Assembly (NCBI GenBank): GCA_964586655.1
Contig: CAZPGY010000010.1
Coordinates: 22,152 to 86,151 of the forward strand
Length of the DNA stretch: 64,000 bases
Reading direction: 5' to 3'
Origin: JAJYSO01 sp964586655
GTDB taxonomy: Bacteria > Bacteroidota > Bacteroidia > Flavobacteriales > Flavobacteriaceae
The notes beneath the pieces were generated by a model. That model had not been told where the DNA came from, did no database searches, and was given only the letters and a program-made list of their open reading frames with translations. A program made the position numbers and the translations under genes. How positions within the stretch are numbered: the first letter of the stretch is position 1; each line of letters starts with the position of its first letter. Positions 8,604 through 16,991 of the stretch are shown piece after piece.

Positions 8604-9101
8604 TTAGTTTAATTTGAAATCATTAAGCATTCCATCCACCAATTGCATTTGTTCTTCTTTGTTGTCGAGTTCTTTTCTTACAACTTTTTCAGCAATATCA
8701 ATGGATAGGCTTGCCATTTGTTCTTTAATACCGGCCATAGCCGATTGTTTTTCAGCCTCAATAGCGCTTTTGGCTTTGGCAATCATGGCATTGGCTTTTT
8801 CTTCTGCCTCGCCTGAGGCTTCGTTTACAATCTTTTGCTTGATCTCCCGGGCTTCTTTAAGCATGGCATCGCGCTCTTCACGGGCTTCTTGCATCATTTT
8901 TTGATTGTTGGCCTTGAGATTGTCTATCTCCATACGCGCTTTTTCTGCCGATTCCAAGGCGTCTTTAATGCCTTCCTCTCGATTGTCAAGTGCATCGAGA
9001 ATGGGCTTCCAGGCATATTTCTTCATCAAAAGAATCAAGATGATGATGATTCCGGTCTGGAAGAAAAACAAGCCAAATGAAAAATCATGTATTAACTTCA
9101 T
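8604..9101 (-). CDS. atpF: F0 ATP synthase subunit b
   Basis: A 165-residue peripheral-stalk subunit. One N-terminal membrane helix (about residues 7-26, FGLFFFQTGIIIILILLMKK) is followed by a long charged, alanine-rich coiled coil through residue 150. This is the standard layout of a b subunit that dimerises and holds the delta subunit. The motif KYAWKPILDALDNREEGI right after the helix is typical. It follows atpE by 82 bases and almost abuts atpH. Confidence 0.95.
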   Translation of the reverse strand: MKLIHDFSFGLFFFQTGIIIILILLMKKYAWKPILDALDNREEGIKDALESAEKARMEIDNLKANNQKMMQEAREERDAMLKEAREIKQKIVNEASGEAEEKANAMIAKAKSAIEAEKQSAMAGIKEQMASLSIDIAEKVVRKELDNKEEQMQLVDGMLNDFKLN

Positions 9102-9183
9102 GTCCTTTCGTTTTCAGATAAATAATTTTTTAAAACCCTCTTTTGACAACCAACCGTTGCCCAAAGAGGGTTGGTGTTAAAGC

Positions 9184-9375
9184 TTATACCGCGAAAAGCG
9201 CAGCAAATGCAATACCTTCCAAAAGGGCCGCGATAATAATCATCGCCGTTTGGATTTTGTTGTAGGCTTCGGGTTGGCGGGCAATACCTTCCATTGCTCC
9301 TTTACCAATCAAACCTAATCCGATTCCGGCACCGATTACAATAAATCCGGCTCCTACCATTTCTGGGATACTCAT
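9184..9375 (-). CDS. atpE: F0 ATP synthase subunit c
   Basis: The proteolipid that forms the rotor ring, only 63 residues long. Helix 1 has the packed glycine motif GAGIGLGLIGKGA, the polar loop is ARQPEA, and helix 2 carries the ion-binding carboxylate Glu53 in the sequence ALLEGIAF. The residues following Glu53 are Gly-Ile rather than the Ser/Thr pair seen in sodium-driven rings, so proton coupling is inferred. It lies 49 bases after atpB. Confidence 0.95.
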   Translation of the reverse strand: MSIPEMVGAGFIVIGAGIGLGLIGKGAMEGIARQPEAYNKIQTAMIIIAALLEGIAFAALFAV

Positions 9376-9424
9376 AATTTAGGATTTAAAAATTAAACTT
9401 CAACTTTACTTATTAATATTATTT

Positions 9425-10543
9425 TTATACTACCGGTATGTCTTCACTGCTGTCTTGTGGATGATCTTTGGGATCATCAGTGGCCATACCTATATAAAGC
9501 GCACTGAGCAAGGTAAAAATATAAGCTTGCAAAAAGGCGACTAAGATTTCAATTACGGCTATAAATACCGAGAAGGCAAAGAACGAGGTTCCGGCAAACC
9601 AATTGCTAAAAACCACAATCAAGCCCAATAAACTCATCAAAGAAACGTGTCCGCCCACCATATTGGCAAACAGTCGAATCATCAAGGCAAAGGGTTTGGT
9701 GAAAATCCCCAACAATTCAATGGGAGCCAAGACAATTTTCATGATAATCGGTACATCAGGAAACCAAAAAATGTGTAACCAATAGTGTTTGTTACCTACA
9801 ACTTGGACAATGACAAAGGTGATGAGCGCCAAGGCAAAAGTAACAGAGATGTTGCCGGTTACATTAAATCCAAATGGAAGCATACCCAAAAGGTTCATCA
9901 TAAGGATAAAGAAAAATATGGTCAGCAACCAGCTGGTGTATTTTTTATAGTTTGTACCGATATTGGTTTTGGCAATATCGTCTCGTACGAATATGACCAA
10001 GGGTTCGAGTACCCTGAAAAATCCTTTGGGAAGGGTGTTCTTTCGGTAAGATTTTGCCATTTTAACAAAGAGGATAAAGAGCAAAATGGAAATGACGATA
10101 ATGGCCAATACGTTTTTGGTGATTGAAAAATCTAAAGGGCGCTCATTGGTAGGCCAGCCATTTTCTCCTATGTTTAAATCTCCTTCGGCATTGGTTTTGT
10201 ATATCTTTCCGTCGTGATAAAGACGATAGTGTTGACCGTCTATTTTAACTACCTGATTGCCGTGCTCGAAGCGGGCTGCCGAAAAGACTTTGAGTCCGTT
10301 GTCAATTAAAATAACCGGCAAGGGAAAGCCGTAATGCTTTCCGGCTACGGCATCTTCAAAAAGGATAAAGTAATGCGAGTCTTGCAAGTGATGTTGAACC
10401 ATCTCGTTGACCTCTTCTCGAGTGTCTACGGCATCACCGTGATGTTGGGAATGGTTAGTCGTTTCTTCTTGTGCAAAAGAAGTAACTGAAATCAGGGCAA
10501 ATAAGCCGGCAATGATTATAGAGAAAATGTTTTTATTCCGCAT
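9425..10543 (-). CDS. atpB: F0 ATP synthase subunit a with signal peptide and periplasmic N-terminal extension
   Basis: The stator channel subunit of F0, 372 residues. The essential arginine is Arg290 in FALMIRLFANMVGGH. The C-terminal membrane helices are conserved, including QAYIFTLLSALYIG near the end. It is about 100 residues longer than proteobacterial homologues. The first 24 residues look like a Sec signal peptide (FAQ junction), and residues 25-140 form a hydrophilic, histidine-rich segment before the first membrane helix at about 143-162. An extension of this kind is known in Bacteroidota. A TATATTTG box upstream (10578-10585) suggests that atpB also has its own promoter inside the larger leftward gene block. 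Confidence 0.95.
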   Translation of the reverse strand: MRNKNIFSIIIAGLFALISVTSFAQEETTNHSQHHGDAVDTREEVNEMVQHHLQDSHYFILFEDAVAGKHYGFPLPVILIDNGLKVFSAARFEHGNQVVKIDGQHYRLYHDGKIYKTNAEGDLNIGENGWPTNERPLDFSITKNVLAIIVISILLFILFVKMAKSYRKNTLPKGFFRVLEPLVIFVRDDIAKTNIGTNYKKYTSWLLTIFFFILMMNLLGMLPFGFNVTGNISVTFALALITFVIVQVVGNKHYWLHIFWFPDVPIIMKIVLAPIELLGIFTKPFALMIRLFANMVGGHVSLMSLLGLIVVFSNWFAGTSFFAFSVFIAVIEILVAFLQAYIFTLLSALYIGMATDDPKDHPQDSSEDIPVV

Positions 10544-10577
10544 TTTCGGAAGGTGTTTTTGTCCTCAAAATTGGGTG

Positions 10578-10585
10578 CAAATATA
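10578..10585 (-). promoter_or_regulatory. Bacteroidota -7 box upstream of atpB
   Basis: The minus strand reads TATATTTG about 35 bases before the atpB ATG, in the 112-base gap behind the small membrane protein gene. A TTTG lies 23 bases further up, slightly wider than the usual spacing. It would let the ATP synthase genes be transcribed apart from sprE and the bactofilin. Confidence 0.5.
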
Positions 10586-10655
10586 GACAAATAAGCCAAT
10601 AAAAAACACAAATCTAAAAAAAGCTTTTAAATTGATGTAATAAGCTGTTAGTCAT

Positions 10656-11033
10656 TTAATTAGTTTCGTCTAAAATATGTTTCATAAAAAATATTTCTAT
10701 TCCCAAGCCGGCAGCAAAGGGAAAAATAAAGAGCAGAAAAAGTGATGGGCTAAGGTCAAAGCCCCATTTTTTGGCCAGTAAGATAAAGAGCATTAATTTG
10801 ATCGCACCAAAACTCAAGAAGAGTAGAGAGGTGTATTTTTTGTTTCGTTTGGCTACAATCCACACCAAAAGTACAATAATGAAAGCGGCGGGAAGGTTGT
10901 AGAGAAAGCTAAAATTGAGGAAGGCGGGTGCGTTAGCAACATTGATTAGGGGAAGAATCACCAATCTTATGGGCCAATAAAAAAGATAGGCAAGGAGAAA
11001 TAGTCCAAGGGTTTTGCGCCACAATTTAGTCAT
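10656..11033 (-). CDS. Small four-helix membrane protein next to the ATP synthase genes (AtpI-like position)
   Basis: A 125-residue protein with about four hydrophobic segments (LFLLAYLFYWPIRLVILPL, LPAAFIIVLLVWIV, FGAIKLMLFILLAKKW and FLLFIFPFAAGLGIEIFF). I chose the ATG at 11033 (MTKLWRKTLG), which overlaps the stop region of the preceding gene by eight bases (ATGACTAA). This is a classic coupled arrangement; an earlier in-frame start would overlap that gene by 68 bases. Its position between atpZ and atpB is that of AtpI, a c-ring assembly factor in other bacteria, but I cannot confirm homology by eye. An assembly role is an inference from context. Confidence 0.75.
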   Translation of the reverse strand: MTKLWRKTLGLFLLAYLFYWPIRLVILPLINVANAPAFLNFSFLYNLPAAFIIVLLVWIVAKRNKKYTSLLFLSFGAIKLMLFILLAKKWGFDLSPSLFLLFIFPFAAGLGIEIFFMKHILDETN

Positions 11034-11262
11034 TGTCTTTGTTGAGATACTTGAGTTCCTTAATGAGGATAAAGAGAGAAGCGGCCACGCCAAACAGGGT
11101 CAGTCCTATGGTAAACCAGTTTTTTTGGGTTTGAAAGTACTGGTCGAGTTGTTTACCGCCCCAGGCGCACACAAAAATAGTGGCTCCCATTTGAATGCCG
11201 ATTCCGCTGAGTGCAGCCCATCGTCTAAGCTGATTTTTCGGATTGTTTTTGTCGCTGCCCAT
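11026..11262 (-). CDS. AtpZ/AtpI family protein (putative F0F1-ATPase accessory subunit)
   Basis: A 78-residue protein with two membrane helices separated by a short polar loop: GIGIQMGATIFVCAWGGKQLD and WFTIGLTLFGVAASLFILIKEL. The first helix with its G-x3-G-x3-F-x5-G-x3-D pattern is characteristic of the AtpZ/AtpI group, proposed to aid c-ring assembly or ion uptake for the ATP synthase. The start overlaps the end of the bactofilin gene by 38 bases, and its own stop overlaps the next start. These overlaps tie the bactofilin to the ATP synthase genes at the translational level. Confidence 0.85.
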   Translation of the reverse strand: MGSDKNNPKNQLRRWAALSGIGIQMGATIFVCAWGGKQLDQYFQTQKNWFTIGLTLFGVAASLFILIKELKYLNKDND

Positions 11263-11635
11263 TGTTGTCTTTGATATTTTTTAATGAGCCTTTCATGTCG
11301 CAGCTGCCGTTGAGCTTGGCACCGGGTTCTACCGTGAGCTTTCCGGTGGTTACTTCCCCGTCAAGGGTGGCGGTTGATCTGAGGGTCAAATCATTTTCCA
11401 CATTTAGGGTTCCGTTAAACCGGCCTTCAAAATCAGCATGGGCACATTTGAGCTCTCCTTCGATCACGCCCGATTTGCTGAGCACGACCTTGCCACCGGT
11501 TTTTAACGATCCTTTTAGGGTGCCTTCAATACGGAAACAGCCTTGTGATTCGATATCGCCGACAAAAGTGGAGCCTCGGGCTATTTTGTTTTGCTCGGCC
11601 GCTTGAGGAGCTTTGTTTTTCTGCCTTTTTTTCAT
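11225..11635 (-). CDS. Bactofilin (polymer-forming cytoskeletal protein)
   Basis: A 136-residue bactofilin. The core at about residues 17-112 is a right-handed beta-helix with repeating short strands: ARGSTFVGDIESQGCFRIEG, then TLKGSLKTGG, VIEGELKCA and ATLDGEVTTGKLTVEPGAKL. The flanking tails are short, lysine/glutamine-rich and disordered-looking, as usual. Bactofilins self-assemble without nucleotide and scaffold envelope processes at the inner membrane. It starts 11 bases after the sprE/porW stop and overlaps atpZ by 38 bases. It therefore sits in one transcription unit with a secretion/gliding lipoprotein and ATP synthase accessory genes. Confidence 0.92.
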   Translation of the reverse strand: MKKRQKNKAPQAAEQNKIARGSTFVGDIESQGCFRIEGTLKGSLKTGGKVVLSKSGVIEGELKCAHADFEGRFNGTLNVENDLTLRSTATLDGEVTTGKLTVEPGAKLNGSCDMKGSLKNIKDNNGQRQKQSEKSA

Positions 11636-11646
11636 AATGAAACGAC

Positions 11647-14600
11647 TTATTCCTTAAGGGCTTTCAAATAAGCTTTAAGGTTTTTGTGAATGAGTATAAT
11701 CTCATAATTTTCAGTGGATATACCAAAATTTTGGTGGTTTAATTGGTAATCTTTTTTGAGTTTTACCCCAAATCCCTCCGCTCCTTTACGGCTTGACAAC
11801 CCGTGAATCACGACAAATATTTTTTGTGGCGAATAGGTGTCTATGGAGGTATATAATTGGGAGTATTCATATTCTTTAATGGCCTGGTCGATGGCGTTTT
11901 TAAGGCTTTCGGCTGCCGTCCTTTGCTGGGCTGCAAAGGGATAGAGGAGGTTATAACTGCCCGATGCGTTGATCGCAAACTCGGTATTTTGCATTTTGGG
12001 CAGGGATTCTTGTATGATTTCTTCGGCTCGTTTTCCCTCTTCGCTTCGCGGATAGGTTAAAGCGACATAGTTGAGGGCTTCGCGATAAGCTTCATATCCC
12101 AATAAACGCCCCTTAGCCATGGCTTTGAGTAGTTCCATTTTGGGAACAATGTCATTTCCGATAAAGAGGTTGGCATATTTTTTAGTTCCTGCCAATACCT
12201 CTTTATAAAGGCCGGCTTTATATTTTTTATATAAACGATTGTAAACCTTTACTGGATTGTTTTCGGTGTTTCGTAAGCTTTTGGGATTGAGCAGTATCTT
12301 GGCATATCGCGAATCGGGATGCTCGTTGATGATGTTTTGTTTCCACTGAAGGGCTTGGGAGGTGTTGCCCATTTTTTTATACACTTTATACAGGTTGTAT
12401 TTGGAGGGTAAAATCAGGCGTTCTTCGGGTTTGTTATGCAGAAGCCCTTCAAATTTATTTGCTGATAATTGGTATTTTTCAAATTTGACATTATAAATGA
12501 TTCCCAACTGGTAATAAGCAAAGTTGCGTACATCCGAAATGCTGTCAATCGCTTCCGGGTCTTGCGGAATTTGACTGAGATAAGTTTCGGGCTGAAAGGC
12601 CGGATTGTTTTCTATGGCAGCCATAAAATCAATCTCTTCTTTTTCTTCCTCCTCTTCGTTGCTGTCGGTTGATCGGCTTTTTTCGGTACGCCAGTTGTCT
12701 TGTAACTCGCGATTGCCCCAAATGCGTTTAAAGGTTTGTTCCCCCGCTGCCACTCGAGCCGGACTGTAAAAATAAAAAGTACCCTGCTGTGGCCCGCCCG
12801 CCATGCTTTGTTGTCGGCTAAACATATTGCGTGTTCTCTTCTGACGCTTTGCCGCTTTCTTTGCCTTTTTTGCTTTAGCAATGGCTAATGTCTTTAAGCT
12901 GTCTGTATACGATTTAAAATAGGCTTTACGTTTTTCGGGAGACATCCGAACAAGGTGTAAAATACTATCGGTATGTTGTGCTATTTCTTCATAAAAAATG
13001 ACGTCGTGCAGATTGAGACGTTTACGGCGATAGGTGCGGTATTGTCGTGAGTTTTCAGCCAAATTGACCATGGTGCTGTCATAATAGGCACCGGCTGTTT
13101 TGTATTCGGCTTGATTAAAATAATATTCGCCCAGTGTTTTGTATATTCGATATCTCAAGCCGTGATCTGCGGTGTTGGTTCGCAGCGATTGGTTGTAATA
13201 ACTCAGGGCTTGCTCCATATTGTTTTCTCCTTTGTAATACTGAGCGGTCTGGTAATAAAGGATATCGAGATAGGGGCGGTTTTCCCGATTGGCAATCAAT
13301 TCTTTGAGGTATTCAACTTCATTGAGCTTTTCGGTTTTGAGATTGTCGTGTTTTGCTTTTTCTACAAAAGCGTGCATTCGGTATATGCGCGGAATTTTTC
13401 GCTTCAATGCAATGACTTGGTCAAAAGCTGTCATTGCACTGTCAATATTGTTTAGGTGTTCAAAAATTTGACCTTTGATAAATAAATACCGTCCTTTTTG
13501 GTCGTCGTTTTGGGTGGTGTGGATAGCGGTATTCAGGGGCTTAATAGCCTTTTCTAACTGCTCGGTGTTGAGATAGGCTTGTGCCAAAGCAGTAGAAGCT
13601 TGCACAATATTGTCTTCCTCAAGCGGTATATTGCTGTTGAGAATGGCGGAGAGGTTTTCGATGGCCCGATCATAATTTTCCATGCGCATATAGGTTTTTT
13701 CTTTCCATATCTGCGCAACAGCAATATATTCCGGATTGCTGTATTTGTTGATGACATAATTAAAAGCTTCAAGTGCTGGAAAAAAATCACTGTCATAATA
13801 ACGGGCTTTTCCCAATAGTAGAAAGGCATCTTTCATTTGAGGATTGTGCTCGACGCCCTGGATCAGCATATTGTGTTTTTGAATGGCTTTAGCGGCTTTT
13901 TCCTCTGCCAGTTTAAAGGCTTCATCAGTGTTCATGGCTGTTCCGTCCACAAATCTTCCGCCATAACTGCCGGCTGCGCCCGCTTCTACTCCTCCGGAAC
14001 GAGAGGGAGCCGTTAATCTTCCGGCTTGCCCCAGACGATTGGAAAGCTTGCCTCCGCCCAGGTTGCCAATTTGCTGACTCATGGCACGTCTTCCGCTTCC
14101 TCCTCTTTTTGAAGGAGCAGTTCGTGAATTTTGAAATCCGGCCTGGTTCCCGCGATTGTTAAAGCCGTTGTTTCGTTGATTAAAACCTTGGTTGTTATTG
14201 AGTGGATTGTTGCGGTTATTGTTGTTGAAAGAGTTGTTTTGTTGATTAAAACCCCGGTTATTGCCAAAATTATTGGAGGGGCTGTTAAAGTTGTTTTGTC
14301 GCCCGCGTCTGTTTGAATTTTGATTGGCGCGATTGAAACCGCGGTTAGTCGTGTTGAATTTGCTAAAAGCATCAGCAATGCTCTGTTTCGAACTTTTCTG
14401 TGTTGGGGCAGTAGATTGTTGCGGTTTTGCTTGGGAGCGCGGAGCCATGGTCGGCGTTCTGCGCAGGGTGTGCAGCTTACTTGGGTCTACCATTTTTCCG
14501 TAAACAATAGAGTCTTCTCCGTCTTTCATCCTTTCAATGGGAAGAATCTCCCAGTAATTGTCTTGGTAATTTAAGGTCACCTGCTCTCGACCGATAGCTA

Positions 14601-14766
14601 AAGCTTCATTCCCGTGGAAAAGGATGTTGTAATAGGAATTCATCGCGTGCCAGTTCCTGCTGAGCCAGGTGTTTTTCTTTTGTGAACAAGAGACCATAAA
14701 GGCAATTGCACAAAGGCCGGCAAAGCATTTATAAAAAGAAGATCTTGTTTTTTTATTCAAATTCAT
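11647..14766 (-). CDS. sprE: T9SS/gliding-motility lipoprotein SprE/PorW, TPR-rich
   Basis: A 1039-residue lipoprotein with a lipobox ending at Cys27 (FMVSC). After it comes the family opening KNTWLSRNWHAMNSYYNILF-HGNEAL. TPR-like helical repeats start at about residue 280 (LAEEKAAKAIQKHNML, PALEAFNYVINKY and others) and fill most of the protein. In Flavobacterium and Porphyromonas this protein (SprE/PorW) is needed for type IX secretion and gliding. Residues about 139-213 are an asparagine/glycine/arginine-rich low-complexity insert. It heads the leftward gene block, followed 11 bases later by the bactofilin. The T9SS cargo gene at 2.2 kb shows that the system has substrates in this genome. 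Confidence 0.9.
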   Translation of the reverse strand: MNLNKKTRSSFYKCFAGLCAIAFMVSCSQKKNTWLSRNWHAMNSYYNILFHGNEALAIGREQVTLNYQDNYWEILPIERMKDGEDSIVYGKMVDPSKLHTLRRTPTMAPRSQAKPQQSTAPTQKSSKQSIADAFSKFNTTNRGFNRANQNSNRRGRQNNFNSPSNNFGNNRGFNQQNNSFNNNNRNNPLNNNQGFNQRNNGFNNRGNQAGFQNSRTAPSKRGGSGRRAMSQQIGNLGGGKLSNRLGQAGRLTAPSRSGGVEAGAAGSYGGRFVDGTAMNTDEAFKLAEEKAAKAIQKHNMLIQGVEHNPQMKDAFLLLGKARYYDSDFFPALEAFNYVINKYSNPEYIAVAQIWKEKTYMRMENYDRAIENLSAILNSNIPLEEDNIVQASTALAQAYLNTEQLEKAIKPLNTAIHTTQNDDQKGRYLFIKGQIFEHLNNIDSAMTAFDQVIALKRKIPRIYRMHAFVEKAKHDNLKTEKLNEVEYLKELIANRENRPYLDILYYQTAQYYKGENNMEQALSYYNQSLRTNTADHGLRYRIYKTLGEYYFNQAEYKTAGAYYDSTMVNLAENSRQYRTYRRKRLNLHDVIFYEEIAQHTDSILHLVRMSPEKRKAYFKSYTDSLKTLAIAKAKKAKKAAKRQKRTRNMFSRQQSMAGGPQQGTFYFYSPARVAAGEQTFKRIWGNRELQDNWRTEKSRSTDSNEEEEEKEEIDFMAAIENNPAFQPETYLSQIPQDPEAIDSISDVRNFAYYQLGIIYNVKFEKYQLSANKFEGLLHNKPEERLILPSKYNLYKVYKKMGNTSQALQWKQNIINEHPDSRYAKILLNPKSLRNTENNPVKVYNRLYKKYKAGLYKEVLAGTKKYANLFIGNDIVPKMELLKAMAKGRLLGYEAYREALNYVALTYPRSEEGKRAEEIIQESLPKMQNTEFAINASGSYNLLYPFAAQQRTAAESLKNAIDQAIKEYEYSQLYTSIDTYSPQKIFVVIHGLSSRKGAEGFGVKLKKDYQLNHQNFGISTENYEIILIHKNLKAYLKALKE
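14128..14352 (-). repeat. Asn/Gly-rich low-complexity coding repeat inside sprE
   Basis: Encodes residues 139-213 of SprE, dominated by Asn with recurring GFN, NNR and FNQ units. The DNA is a degenerate short-period repeat of AAC/TTT-type codons (GTTGTT and AAACC on the + strand). Confidence 0.8.
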
Positions 14767-14972
14767 AGGAAATAGTTCACTGTGAATAACTTGTCAGCGG
14801 TTCGTTTTAGTATGCTCAATCGGTAAAAATACGTTTCTTTTCAGAAAACCAAAGATTAATTGTGCAAAAATAGTAAAAACAGGTTGAGGGTTAACGGATT
14901 GCGATTTAGTGGTTTTGGAGGGGGTTATAAAACGAATGCTGTTGTAAAATGCTCGGCCTAAACTGCTTTGTT

Positions 14973-15995
14973 TCAGTTTTTTTTGAGGGAGTCTTCTCCA
15001 TATTCTTTTTTATAGATTTTGACGATGAGCATAAAGAGCGATATCAATAACGGCCCAAATATCAGTCCAATAAACCCGAATAAAGGAACCCCAATAATGA
15101 CTCCGATTAGTGTGATAAGCGGATGCACGTTAGAAAGACTTTTTAATATATACAGCCGGATGAAATTATCGGCACCGCCCACAATAAAAAAGCCGTAGCT
15201 TCCCACCAAAACTCCTTGTGCGGTGTGGCCTTGTGCCAGTAATAAAATGGTGAGCGGGACAAAGCCCAACAAGGTGCCTACAAAGGGAATCATGGAGCCG
15301 ATGGTGGTAATGACAAACCAAAACATGGCATTGGGCACATTAAAAATCCAAAATCCAATCAAAGCGATGACACCTTGGCAAAGGGCTACTGCCGGAATAC
15401 CAATAGCATTGGCTTTTACCATTTCATAACTCTCTTTGGCAACCAATGCCAGGTTTTCCCGGTTCATCGGGATGTAATCTTGCAAGGATCGAGCGAGTTT
15501 GTTACGGTGAATCAACATATAATAGAGCATAAAGTACATGATGCTGATGGCCAAGACTACCTCAAAAGTGCTTCCTGCAAATTGTTGTAAGTTGGTTGAA
15601 AGCCAAGAGGTGATTTCAGAAGTATTGATTTGAGAGCTGATGTCATATCCATAAGTGACCTCCAGTTGTGAAAGCTCATTTTTGATCACCTTGATAAATT
15701 GCCCCGAATGCTTAACTGCTTTTCCTACTTTAGAGCTCAATAAAATGATGATTCCCGAAATGGGCAATAGGATGCCGATAAATGAAATGAGCATCAAAGT
15801 AGAGGCTGCCAAAATCTTATTCCACCCTTTACGGACTAAAATTCCCATCCATTTGTCAAAAAGAACAAACAAAGTGATGGCACCCAGCACTCCGCCTAAG
15901 TAGGGAATCATTTCCAAAAAGATCATCAAGCCAATCAAAATGATCAGCATGAGCATAAAGAGTTGTTTCACTAAATCGGGATGCAGGTGTTTCAT
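14973..15995 (-). CDS. AI-2E family transporter (PF01594-type membrane protein)
   Basis: A 340-residue polytopic membrane protein with about seven to eight helices. The C-terminal half holds the family landmarks: a PFVGTLLGFVPLTILLLAQG segment, VGGADNFIRLYILKSLSNVHPL and a GVPLFGFIGLIFGPLL motif. Family members have been linked to export of autoinducer-2 or indole derivatives and to sodium/proton exchange. The substrate here cannot be told. It has no close co-oriented partner; about 200 bases separate it from sprE downstream. Confidence 0.9.
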   Translation of the reverse strand: MKHLHPDLVKQLFMLMLIILIGLMIFLEMIPYLGGVLGAITLFVLFDKWMGILVRKGWNKILAASTLMLISFIGILLPISGIIILLSSKVGKAVKHSGQFIKVIKNELSQLEVTYGYDISSQINTSEITSWLSTNLQQFAGSTFEVVLAISIMYFMLYYMLIHRNKLARSLQDYIPMNRENLALVAKESYEMVKANAIGIPAVALCQGVIALIGFWIFNVPNAMFWFVITTIGSMIPFVGTLLGFVPLTILLLAQGHTAQGVLVGSYGFFIVGGADNFIRLYILKSLSNVHPLITLIGVIIGVPLFGFIGLIFGPLLISLFMLIVKIYKKEYGEDSLKKN

Positions 15996-16126
15996 AGTCT
16001 TATCAATTTTTTCTTATTGACAAAAAAAGACAGTGCCTAAAAGTAAGCATAAATAGAAAATAAGCTTTAAGAATTTACTTTTTATCAATAGATTTATGAA
16101 CCTTTTGTTTTTCTGCATAATATAAC

Positions 16127-16168
16127 CAAAAAAGCAACGCTGCCGAACAGCTTGCCGACAGCGTTGCT
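16127..16168 (-). terminator. Rho-independent terminator after the TlpA-like gene
   Basis: On the minus strand a 10-bp stem (AGCAACGCTG/CAGCGTTGCT, 16-base loop) is followed by six Ts, 60 bases past the stop. Confidence 0.75.
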
Positions 16169-16227
16169 CAAAGTTACTTTTTTAGGCTTTGCGGTATAAA
16201 ACTCGGTTGCAAAAAATTAACAACAAA

Positions 16228-16800
16228 TCATTTGCTTTTTAAGTCGTCGAGCAGTTTTCGGAATTTATCGGTGTTGTAATTTCCCATCCCTAAATGATTA
16301 AAAGCGATTTTTCCGTCCTTGCCCAAGACAAAAGTATTGGGAATGCCGCGGGATTGAAATTCGCTTGGTAAATTGCTCAGGGGGCGGTAAATGTCAAAAT
16401 CAAAGCCTTTTTGTTGCAAAAACTTTTTGGCCTTATCAAAACTTCTGTCCAAAGAAATCATCAAGAATACGACCTTTTTATCTTGCGCATAATCTTGGTA
16501 CAGTTTGTTGATATTAGGCATTTCGGCTATACACGGCGGACACCAGGTTGCCCAAAAATTGATAAATACCACCTTGCCTTTGAGCTGAGCCACGTTAATT
16601 ACATTTCCATTTTGGTCCATGAGCTTGAGTTCATGGGCTTCATAAGGCGGTGTTATAACGGATTGATGGAAAAAAGTTTTCGGCGGTTTAGTCAGAATTG
16701 AGTTAGAAGCTGTTGCTGTATTGCCAAAACCGTATAAGAGTCCGATTAGTAAGATTAGAGCTGTGTGTTTTAAAAATCTGTTTGTGCTGTGAATTTTCAT
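16228..16800 (-). CDS. TlpA-like periplasmic thioredoxin
   Basis: A 190-residue exported thioredoxin-fold protein. A signal peptide or membrane anchor covers about residues 10-31. The active site is CPPC at 87-90 in the context FINFWATWCPPCIAEMPNIN. The cis-proline loop is RGIPNTFVLGKDG. Such proteins reduce or rearrange disulfides in the periplasm, for example during cytochrome c maturation. No cytochrome biogenesis genes are nearby. The upstream neighbour is a small secreted protein in the same orientation about 190 bases away, which may or may not be related. Confidence 0.9.
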   Translation of the reverse strand: MKIHSTNRFLKHTALILLIGLLYGFGNTATASNSILTKPPKTFFHQSVITPPYEAHELKLMDQNGNVINVAQLKGKVVFINFWATWCPPCIAEMPNINKLYQDYAQDKKVVFLMISLDRSFDKAKKFLQQKGFDFDIYRPLSNLPSEFQSRGIPNTFVLGKDGKIAFNHLGMGNYNTDKFRKLLDDLKSK

Positions 16801-16991
16801 AATGATGTTTTTTTATAAATAAAATGTTCTTGACTTTGCCGTTTGATGTTTTGAATATTCGTTGAACAAGGCTTTTGTCAAGCGGGTGTTTTTTAAGAAA
16901 ATCATCCGTTTTTCGCCTCAATCAAAGAAACTCGAATAGAGTGTTTTCAGACGGTTTTTCGGATAATTATTTGAAGTAAAGAGTTGCCTGA

